Positions 50,696-57,733 of a stretch of DNA of 64,000 bases are shown here, in pieces; within the stretch, counting starts at the first letter, position 1, and the number at the start of each line of letters is the position of its first letter. The notes beneath the pieces were generated by a model that was given only the letters and a program-made list of their open reading frames with translations, was not told where the DNA came from and did not search any database. Position numbers and translations under genes: made by a program. The DNA comes from Streptomyces sp. SirexAA-E (GTDB lineage Bacteria; Actinomycetota; Actinomycetes; Streptomycetales; Streptomycetaceae): positions 2,418,001 through 2,482,000 of the forward strand of contig NC_015953.1 in NCBI RefSeq assembly GCF_000177195.2. The letters are read 5' to 3'.

Positions 50696-51847
50696 TCACA
50701 GGGACAGCTCCGGGACGTCGAAGCGGCGGCCCTCGGCGGCGGACCTCAGGCCGAGCTCGGCGAGCTGGACACCACGGGCGCCCGCCATCAGGTCCCAGGT
50801 GTAGGGCTCGTCGAGGACGACGTGGCGCAGGAACAGCTCCCACTGGGCCTTGAAGCCGTTGTCGAAGACGGCGTTGTCGGGGACCTCCTGCCACTGGTCG
50901 CGGAAGGACTCGGTGACCGGCAGATCGGGGTTCCAGACCGGCTTGGGGGTGGCGGAGCGGTGCTGGACCCGGCAGTTGCGCAGGCCCGCGACGGCGGAGC
51001 CGTGGGTGCCGTCGACCTGGAACTCGACGAGCTCGTCGCGGTTGACGCGGACCGCCCAGGAGGAGTTGATCTGGGCGACGGCGCCGCCGGCCAGCTGGAA
51101 GGTGCCGTAGGCGGCGTCGTCGGCGGTGGCGGCGTAGGGCTTGCCGTGCTCGTCCCAGCGCTGCGGGATGTGCGTCCGGACGTGCGCCGAGACGGTGGTG
51201 ACCTTGCCGAACAGCTCGTGCAGGACGTACTCCCAGTGCGGGAACATGTCGACGACGATGCCGCCGCCGTCCTCCGCGCGGTAGTTCCAGGACGGCCGCT
51301 GGGCCTCCTGCCAGTCGCCCTCGAAGACCCAGTAGCCGAACTCGCCGCGTACGGAGAGGATCTCGCCGAAGAAGCCGCCGTCGATGAGGCGCTTCAGCTT
51401 CAGCAGGCCCGGCAGGAAGATCTTGTCCTGGACGACGCCGTGCTTGATCCCGGCGTCGCGGGCCAGCCGGGCCAGTTCGAGGGCGCCCTCGACGTCGGTG
51501 GCGGTGGGCTTCTCGGTGTAGACGTGCTTGCCGGCCGCGATCGCCTTCTTGATCGCCTCGACGCGGGCCGAGGTGACCTGGGCGTCGAAGTAGATGTCGA
51601 TCGACTCGTCGGCGAGGACCGCGTCCAGGTCGGTGGACCACTCGGTCAGGCCGTGCTGCTCGGCGAGGGCCCGGAGCGCGTGCGCACGGCGGCCGACGAG
51701 CACGGGCTCCGGCCACAGCACCTCGCCGTCACCGAGGTCGAGGCCGCCCTGCTCCCTGATCGCGAGGATCGAGCGCACCAGGTGCTGCCGGTATCCCATG
51801 CGTCCCGTGACGCCGTTCATGGCGATGCGCACTGTCCTGCGTGTCAC
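50696..51847 (-). CDS. Gfo/Idh/MocA-family oxidoreductase
   Basis: A 383-residue NAD(P)-dependent sugar or inositol dehydrogenase-like enzyme. The N-terminal Rossmann domain has IAMNGVTGRMGYRQHLV, and the family motif EKP appears in KHVYTEKPTATDVEGAL, supplying the catalytic Lys. The substrate region includes VVDMFPHWEYVLHELFG. The GTG at 51847 is chosen because GGAGGG lies 7 bases upstream; the ATG at 51862 would have no site. First gene of the operon, just downstream of the LacI-type operator. Confidence 0.88.
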   Translation of the reverse strand: MTRRTVRIAMNGVTGRMGYRQHLVRSILAIREQGGLDLGDGEVLWPEPVLVGRRAHALRALAEQHGLTEWSTDLDAVLADESIDIYFDAQVTSARVEAIKKAIAAGKHVYTEKPTATDVEGALELARLARDAGIKHGVVQDKIFLPGLLKLKRLIDGGFFGEILSVRGEFGYWVFEGDWQEAQRPSWNYRAEDGGGIVVDMFPHWEYVLHELFGKVTTVSAHVRTHIPQRWDEHGKPYAATADDAAYGTFQLAGGAVAQINSSWAVRVNRDELVEFQVDGTHGSAVAGLRNCRVQHRSATPKPVWNPDLPVTESFRDQWQEVPDNAVFDNGFKAQWELFLRHVVLDEPYTWDLMAGARGVQLAELGLRSAAEGRRFDVPELSL

Positions 51848-51870
51848 GAAAGTTCCCTCCATACAGCGGT

Positions 51871-51884
51871 AGCAAGCGCTTTCT
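51871..51884. promoter_or_regulatory. LacI-family operator between divergent catabolic operon and regulator
   Basis: AGCAAGCGCTTTCT contains the central palindrome AAGCGCTT (51874-51881) typical of LacI/GalR operators. It lies 9 bases upstream of the dehydrogenase ATG at 51862 and 75 bases before lacI, so the regulator should repress the operon and perhaps itself. Confidence 0.72.
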
Positions 51885-51958
51885 ATGCGGTATGACGCTA
51901 GCCTGCGACAGCGACCCGGACAAGAGGGGCCGCTCCACGACTCCCCCGGAGGAGAGCG

Positions 51959-53023
51959 ATGACAGTCACGCTTGCGGACGTGGCGGCCCGCGCCCGGGTC
52001 TCCCCGGCCACCGTGTCCCGCGTACTGAACGGCAACTACCCGGTGGCCACGTCCACCCGGGACCGGGTGCTGCGCGCGGTGGACGAGCTGGACTACGTAC
52101 TCAACGGTCCGGCCAGCTCGTTGGCGGCCGCGACGTCCGACCTGGTCGGGATCCTGGTCAACGACATCGCCGACCCGTTCTTCGGGATCATGGCGGGCGC
52201 GGCGCAGAGCCAGATCGGCGGGCCGGGCGACGGATCGGGCCGCGCGGGCGGCGAGAAGCTGGCCGTCGTCTGCAACACCGGCGGCTCCCCGGAGCGTGAA
52301 CTGACCTATCTCACCCTGCTCCAGCGCCAGCGTGCCGCCGCGGTGGTCCTCACCGGCGGCGCGCTGGAGGACCCCTCCCACCAGGCGGCCATGGCCGTGA
52401 AGCTGGCGAAGCTCGCGGACGCGGGCACCCGGATCGTCTTCTGCGGGCGGCCCCCGCTGCCCGACTCGGACGCCGTCACCGCCTCACTGGCCTTCGACAA
52501 CCGGGGCGGCGCCCGCCGGCTCACGGAACACCTGCTGGAACTGGGCCACCGGCACATCGGCTACGTCGCGGGCCCGCTGGAACGCACCACGACCCGGCAC
52601 CGTCTGGAAGGCCACCGCGAGGCGATGAAGGCGGCGGGGCTGCACGGCGACGAGGAGAGCCTCACCGTCCACGGCCCCTACGACCGGCGCTCCGGATACG
52701 ACGCCACGCGCGAACTCCTGGCCCGCGAGGGCGAGGTGACGGCGGTGGTCGCCGCGAACGACACGGTGGCCCTGGGAGCCTGCGCGGCGGTCCGGGACCA
52801 CGGACTCCGTATCCCCGAGGACGTCTCGGTGGCGGGCTTCGACGACCTGCCGTTCTCGGTGGACGCGATGCCGGCCCTGACGACCGTACGGCTGCCGCTG
52901 GCGGAGGCGGGGGCGCGGGCGGGCCGGCTGGCGGTGGGCAAGGAGAAGGCGCCGGCCGGGGGCATCGCGACGATCGACGCGGAGCTGATGGCACGCGGGT
53001 CGACGGCGGCCCCGCGGGGCTGA
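51959..53023 (+). CDS. LacI-family transcriptional regulator
   Basis: A 354-residue LacI/GalR repressor. The N-terminal headpiece is TLADVAARARVSPATVSRVL, with hinge helix GPASSLAAATSDLVG. The periplasmic-binding-like core has VGILVNDIADPFFG, LGHRHIGYVAGP and VAGFDDLPFSVDAMPALTTV. GGAGGAGAGCG precedes the ATG. It is divergent from the three-gene sugar operon and probably releases the operator on binding its sugar. Confidence 0.92.
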   Translation: MTVTLADVAARARVSPATVSRVLNGNYPVATSTRDRVLRAVDELDYVLNGPASSLAAATSDLVGILVNDIADPFFGIMAGAAQSQIGGPGDGSGRAGGEKLAVVCNTGGSPERELTYLTLLQRQRAAAVVLTGGALEDPSHQAAMAVKLAKLADAGTRIVFCGRPPLPDSDAVTASLAFDNRGGARRLTEHLLELGHRHIGYVAGPLERTTTRHRLEGHREAMKAAGLHGDEESLTVHGPYDRRSGYDATRELLAREGEVTAVVAANDTVALGACAAVRDHGLRIPEDVSVAGFDDLPFSVDAMPALTTVRLPLAEAGARAGRLAVGKEKAPAGGIATIDAELMARGSTAAPRG

Positions 53024-53190
53024 CGGGACGGGCGGAGAAGCGTGGCGGCTGCCCCGATCGGGCCAGGCGCCCGGCCTGCCGGGGCATCGAGGGCGTACCG
53101 CCCGGTCAGGGCGTGGACCGCATCCCGATCCTCGTGTCCCCCTGCCCGGCACTGTAGGCGCGGCGGCACCCTCGGCGCCGCCGCACCGCC

Positions 53191-53226
53191 CTGCGGCCCG
53201 CGACCGACCTTCGTCGCGGGCCGCAG
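53191..53226. terminator. strong hairpin between convergent lacI and snapalysin genes
   Basis: CTGCGGCCCGCGAC (53191-53204) and GTCGCGGGCCGCAG (53213-53226) form a perfect 14 bp stem with an 8-base loop. It lies in the 321-base gap between two stop codons; otherwise the gap holds nothing recognisable. Confidence 0.8.
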
Positions 53227-53344
53227 CGACGAAGGCCCACCACGGTGACCGGCCGGCGGGGCCGAGGCGTGTCGACCGCCCGGTACCACCCGGCACGTCG
53301 CGGACTCCTCGGCGCCCGGTGCCCCCCTCTCGTCGCGCGACCGG

Positions 53345-53923
53345 TTACGGCGCGTCCACCAGCACACGTCCGTCGGCCGGGGCGCGGGACACGAGGCCGC
53401 CCGCGTAGGCGGACTGGACGCGGGAGCGCTCGGCCGCGTTCGGCACCGCGTTCGTGCAGCTGGTCCCCGCACTGGATCCCGACATCAACTGGGAGCACGG
53501 GCCGGGCTTGGTGTCCGGCAGGCCCAGACTGTGGCCGAGCTCATGGGCGGCGATACGCGTCTTGTCGTGGCCCTCTGCGACCGCCTGGCTGCCCAGTTCC
53601 ACCCTCGCCTGCCCGCCGGGACGGACCGGGCCGAGTGTGGCCTGCGGCCAGCCGCTGGTGGCGACGATCTGTATCTCGGCGCGGGTACCGGGCGCGGCCT
53701 CGACGAGCTTGACGTTGCTGACGTTCGCGTTCCACGAGGCGACCCCGGCGGCGATCGCCGCCTCCCAGCCGACGGCGCGGCTGTCGTCGTAGCGGAGCGT
53801 CACCGCGGCTGCCGAGCTCTCCGCCGCCGGTTCCGGCGCGGGAACGGCGTGCGCCGCCGTGACCGTGGCCAGGGTCATCGCCGCGGTGACACCGGCCGCC
53901 TTGAACCATCTGGAATCCAGCAT
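53345..53923 (-). CDS. snpA: snapalysin-like secreted metalloprotease (family M7)
   Basis: A 192-residue secreted protease. The signal peptide is WFKAAGVTAAMTLATVTAAH with cleavage near AHA. The zinc site HELGHSLGLPD (HExxHxxGxxD) has Asp as third ligand, as in Streptomyces snapalysin, and two cysteines in GPCSQLM and GTSCTNA probably form a disulfide. Length is normal for the family. No divergent LysR-type snpR gene is present. It degrades milk-type proteins extracellularly; whether it processes the neighbouring peptide leader is untested. Confidence 0.9.
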   Translation of the reverse strand: MLDSRWFKAAGVTAAMTLATVTAAHAVPAPEPAAESSAAAVTLRYDDSRAVGWEAAIAAGVASWNANVSNVKLVEAAPGTRAEIQIVATSGWPQATLGPVRPGGQARVELGSQAVAEGHDKTRIAAHELGHSLGLPDTKPGPCSQLMSGSSAGTSCTNAVPNAAERSRVQSAYAGGLVSRAPADGRVLVDAP

Positions 53924-54202
53924 CGCTGTCCTTTCGTCCACGGGAGGCTCGGCTCCGCGCGGAGCCGAACGAGGGAGAGGGCCGGCGGTTCGCGGGGCCC
54001 GAAGGACTCCGACGGCCGTTTGCGCTCCTCCCGGACGGATCTGTGCCGCGATCCCGCCTTGATCATGCACCTGACATAAAATGAGGCCGGAAACAGACCC
54101 CGCACCCGTCGGACGAGATACCCCGCGAGCCCACGACGGCCGGAAGCTCGCCGACCCTGACGGCGCCTCCGGGCCCGCTACCCCCACCGCCCACGGCCCG
54201 CC

Positions 54203-54235
54203 CCCGGAAAGATGGGGGCCACTCCCCCATGTGCC
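54203..54235 (+). promoter_or_regulatory. shared motif upstream of lanM, copy 1
   Basis: The 33 bases from CCCGGAAAGATGGGGG onward include the inverted repeat ATGGGGG-CCACT-CCCCCAT (54212-54230) and end ATGTGCC. A closely related sequence precedes the SARP gene at 60728-60759. It lies 73-105 bases before the lanM start. Probably the binding site of a cluster regulator. Confidence 0.6.
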
Positions 54236-54307
54236 GCCCGCCCCTCCCCCGCAGGATGGGGTCCGAGAAGGCCGCCGGGGCCTTTCGTGGCCGGGGAGGT
54301 GGATGCG

Positions 54308-57300
54308 GTGGCGGAGACCGATGCGATCGACGGGACGACACCGCCCGGCGTGCCCCGCGCCTCCGCGGCCCCCGGCGGTACGGCCGTCGGCCCCGCACTC
54401 GGCGCCCCGGCGCACGAGCATCCCGGCACCTTGCCGGCGTACGGCCCCGACGCCGGAGCCGAAACCCACGACCGGGCGCTCGGCACCGCGTCCCTCCTCG
54501 CCGCCCGTGAGCGCGGCGGGCCGTGGTGGCTGCCCGGTGTCGTCGGGCAGCCGCCCGTACGTGAGCCGGACTGGGCCGTGTTCGTCCGGGAGGCCGTGGC
54601 CGCCGCACCGGCCGCGCCCGCCGACGTCCCGGTCGCGGACCGGGACTACCCGGGGCTGACCGGCTTCGAGCTGGTCGTGGCGCCGTTCGCGGACCGGGCC
54701 GCCGAGCGGGTGGCGCACGCGCCGTCCGGACGCGGCGCCGGACCCTGCCCCGCCGCCGTGCTGGACGGCTTCCGGCAGGACGTGGCCGGGCGCCTGGCGC
54801 GGCTCGCGGCGCGGACGCTCGTCCTGGAGCTGCACGAGGCGCGGACCGGGGGACGGCTGGCCGGGGACGGGACGCGGGAGCGGTTCCGGGACTTCCTGCG
54901 GCTCGCCGGGAGCCGGTCCCGGCTCGGCTCGCTGGCCACCCGGTACCCCGTGCTCGCCAGGGTGCTGGCCCAGACCGCGCTGGACGCCGCCGACGCCTTC
55001 GCGGAGATGCTCGGCAGACTCGCGGCCGACCGGGAGCCGTTGGCCTCCTCCGGAGTGCTCGGCAGCGGGGGAACGCCCGGCGGCTGCGGGCCCGAGGCCC
55101 TGACCGGTGTCGTTCCGGGTGCCGGTGACAGTCATCGCGGGGGCCGGTCGGTGATGCTGCTGCGGTTCGCCGACGGTACCCGCCTGGTCTACAAGCCGCG
55201 CCCGCTCGCCGCGCACCGGCACTACACCACGCTGGTCGACTGGTTCAACTCCCTTGCCGGCAGCCCTGATCTGCTGACGCCACGGGTGCTCGACCGGGGG
55301 GCGTACGGCTGGGCCGAGTTCGTCGAGGACGGGCCCTGCCGCTCGGTGGAGGAGACCGCCCTCTTCTACCGGCGCCTGGGCGCGCTGCTGGCGCTGCTGC
55401 ACGTCCTGGACGGCACCGACCTGCACCACGAGAACCTGATCGCCCGGGGGCCGCACCCCGTCCTGGTGGACGTGGAGACGCTCTTCCATCCGCCGCTGGC
55501 CCCGACGGGGTTCACCGACCCGGCCGCCCGCGCCCTGCACGCCTCGGTCCACCGGGTCGGGCTGCTGCCGCAGCTGCTGGTCGGGGACACGAGCGCGCTG
55601 GACGTGTCCGCCGTCGGCGGGGGCCGGGCGGCCTCGTCGCCCGTCGAGGGCGCCGGCTGGGCGGCGGCCGGGACCGACACCATGCACCTGGTGCGTACGG
55701 CGGGCCGCTTCACCGAGTCGGCCAACCGGCCCCGGCTCGACGGGGTGCGGACCGACCCGTCCGCGTTCACCGACGCGCTCTGCGAGGGATTCCGCGCGGC
55801 GTACACCGCCGTCAGCGACGCCCGTGACGAACTGCTGGGTGAAAACGGCCTGTTGCGGCTCTTCTCCCGGGACGAGGTCCGCTTCGTACCCCGTCCGACC
55901 TGGGCGTACGCCACGTTGCTGCACGAGTCGACCCACCCCGACCTGATGCGGGACGCCACCGAACGGCAGCGGGTGTTCGCACTGCTGCGCACCGGCGCCC
56001 TGGGCCCGTCCGCGCTGCCGGGGCTGGAGGACGAGGAGATCGCGGAGCTGTGGCGGGGCGATGTGCCCGTGTTCACCACCCGGCCGGACACCACGGACCT
56101 GTGGAGCGGCACCGGGCGCGCGGTGCCGGGCCCCGCGGGAGCCACCGGGCTGGAGCGGGTCGAGGCCAAGGTCCGGGCCCTGGACACGGTCGACCGGCAG
56201 GACCAGGAACGGATCATCCGGACCGCCATGGCCAGTACGTCCACCGAGCCCCCGCACCGCGCGGTCACCGGCGGCCGGGCCCGGGTGGCGGCCGCCGCAC
56301 CCGAACCGGAGCGGCTGCTCTCCGCCGCGCGGTCGGTGGGCGACCAGCTCGTCTCGCTCGCCTACCACGACGCGGGCCGCACCAACTGGATCGGCCTGGA
56401 GCTGCTCGGCGAACGCTACTGGCGGCTCACACCGATGGCGGCGGACCTGGCGTGCGGCTACACCGGCCCTGCGCTCTTCCTCGCCCAACTGGCTTCACTG
56501 ACAGGGGAGTCGCGGTACGCCGACACCGCCCGTGCGGCCCTGTCGCCGGTGCCCGGACTGCTGGACGCCCTGCACCAGCGGGTGGACGACCTCGGTCCGC
56601 TCGGTTCCGGCGCCTTCGCGGGCCTCGGCGGTATCGCGTACGCCCTGGCCGAGGCGGGGACGCTGCTCGACGACCCGCAGGTGCTGGACTGGGCGGGACC
56701 GGCCACCAGGCTGAGCTGCGCGGCGAGTTCGGCCGAGGACGGGTACGGGGTGCGCGGCGGGGCGGCGGGCGGGCTGGTGTCGCTGCTCGCGGTGCACCGG
56801 ACCACCGGCCGGGCGGAGGCGTGGCGGGGCGCCGAACGCTGTGCGGAGCGGATCGCCGCGGCACCGCTGCCGGCGGCCGGAGGCTTCGCGGACGGGGCGG
56901 CGGGCATCGGCTGGGCGCTCCTGCGGTACGCCGGCGCGGGCGGCGGTCCGCGCTACCGCGAGGCGGGGCTGAGCGCCCTGCGGCGCGCGGTACGCGGCGC
57001 CCACGAGGGCCAGGCGTGGTGCGAGGGCACGACGGGCATCGCACTCGCGCTCGCCGACAGCCCCGACGCCCTGGCCGATCCCGAGCTGTCCGGCTGGCTG
57101 GCGGGCCGGACCGGCGAGCTGGCCGAGACCGGCCCGCTCGCCGACGACAGCCTCTGCCACGGCGAACTGGGTGTCCTGGAGCTGCTGGGCCACGGCGCCC
57201 TGCCCCAGGCCCGCCCCCACTGGCTGCGCCGGACCGGCACCCTGCTGGCCGCCGCCGACCGGGCGCAGCCGCACTGCGGGACGCCCGGACACGTACCGCA

Positions 57301-57445
57301 CCCCGGGCTGCTCACCGGCCTGTCAGGAATCGGGCACGGGCTGCTGCGGGCGGGTTTTCCCGACCGGATCGGCTCCGCCCTGCTCATGCGCCACTCCCCC
57401 GGTGCGGACCACCGCACCCCTGAGTTGTCGACCACCGACCAGTAA
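54308..57445 (+). CDS. lanM: class II lanthipeptide synthetase LanM
   Basis: A 1045-residue LanM. The dehydratase half has the kinase-like segments LLRFADGTRLVYKPRPLAAH, DGTDLHHENLIARGPHPVLV and VDVETLFHP, which phosphorylate and eliminate Ser/Thr. The C-terminal cyclase keeps the three zinc ligands in AWCEGTTGIAL and SLCHGELGVL. The GTG at 54308 is preferred because GGAGGTGGATGCG lies directly upstream. It should dehydrate Ser/Thr and form (methyl)lanthionines on a precursor. The gene just downstream encodes a Cys-free small peptide. Confidence 0.92.
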   Translation: MAETDAIDGTTPPGVPRASAAPGGTAVGPALGAPAHEHPGTLPAYGPDAGAETHDRALGTASLLAARERGGPWWLPGVVGQPPVREPDWAVFVREAVAAAPAAPADVPVADRDYPGLTGFELVVAPFADRAAERVAHAPSGRGAGPCPAAVLDGFRQDVAGRLARLAARTLVLELHEARTGGRLAGDGTRERFRDFLRLAGSRSRLGSLATRYPVLARVLAQTALDAADAFAEMLGRLAADREPLASSGVLGSGGTPGGCGPEALTGVVPGAGDSHRGGRSVMLLRFADGTRLVYKPRPLAAHRHYTTLVDWFNSLAGSPDLLTPRVLDRGAYGWAEFVEDGPCRSVEETALFYRRLGALLALLHVLDGTDLHHENLIARGPHPVLVDVETLFHPPLAPTGFTDPAARALHASVHRVGLLPQLLVGDTSALDVSAVGGGRAASSPVEGAGWAAAGTDTMHLVRTAGRFTESANRPRLDGVRTDPSAFTDALCEGFRAAYTAVSDARDELLGENGLLRLFSRDEVRFVPRPTWAYATLLHESTHPDLMRDATERQRVFALLRTGALGPSALPGLEDEEIAELWRGDVPVFTTRPDTTDLWSGTGRAVPGPAGATGLERVEAKVRALDTVDRQDQERIIRTAMASTSTEPPHRAVTGGRARVAAAAPEPERLLSAARSVGDQLVSLAYHDAGRTNWIGLELLGERYWRLTPMAADLACGYTGPALFLAQLASLTGESRYADTARAALSPVPGLLDALHQRVDDLGPLGSGAFAGLGGIAYALAEAGTLLDDPQVLDWAGPATRLSCAASSAEDGYGVRGGAAGGLVSLLAVHRTTGRAEAWRGAERCAERIAAAPLPAAGGFADGAAGIGWALLRYAGAGGGPRYREAGLSALRRAVRGAHEGQAWCEGTTGIALALADSPDALADPELSGWLAGRTGELAETGPLADDSLCHGELGVLELLGHGALPQARPHWLRRTGTLLAAADRAQPHCGTPGHVPHPGLLTGLSGIGHGLLRAGFPDRIGSALLMRHSPGADHRTPELSTTDQ

Positions 57446-57456
57446 GTGAGGCAGAG

Positions 57457-57654
57457 ATGACGCAGATCAGCGAATCGGCCCGGTACACGGACTCCACCGC
57501 GGCGGGCGAGGGAGCGGCCGAACACCCGGCGGGCCGTGTGACGCTCCGCTCCGGCGGGGCGCTGGGGCAGCGCGGCCGCCTCCTGAGCATGGCGGACGGC
57601 GACGCCGGATACGGACCCGAACTGCCGGTGACCACCTTCACGGGCCCGTTCTGA
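57457..57654 (+). CDS. putative precursor peptide next to lanM, lacking cysteine
   Basis: A 65-residue peptide gene, 11 bases after lanM behind GTGAGGCAG. The N-terminal part is acidic and leader-like (MTQISESARYTDSTAAGEGA). Then comes TLRSGGALGQRGRLLSMADG and a C-terminal DAGYGPELPVTTFTGPF. It has several Ser/Thr but no Cys, so LanM could dehydrate it but could not form thioether rings within it. Options are a purely dehydrated product, a partner for a Cys-containing peptide encoded elsewhere, or a non-substrate. No family is recognised with certainty. Confidence 0.65.
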   Translation: MTQISESARYTDSTAAGEGAAEHPAGRVTLRSGGALGQRGRLLSMADGDAGYGPELPVTTFTGPF

Positions 57655-57721
57655 TCCCTGGCCCGACAGCGCGTCCGTCCGGTGGCGACCACGCCTACTG
57701 CCGCGCCCGGCACGGCTCCAG

Positions 57722-57727
57722 TAGCCT
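57722..57727 (+). promoter_or_regulatory. -10 element for a leaderless LAL regulator mRNA
   Basis: TAGCCT ends six bases before the ATG at 57734, the same geometry as at 44186-44191, suggesting transcription starts at the initiation codon. No ribosome site is visible. Confidence 0.45.
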
Positions 57728-57733
57728 GCGCCC

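Noticed and set aside
54212..54307. Upstream start of LanM at 54212
   Set aside because: It would begin inside the conserved operator-like motif; the GTG at 54308 has a near-perfect ribosome site.
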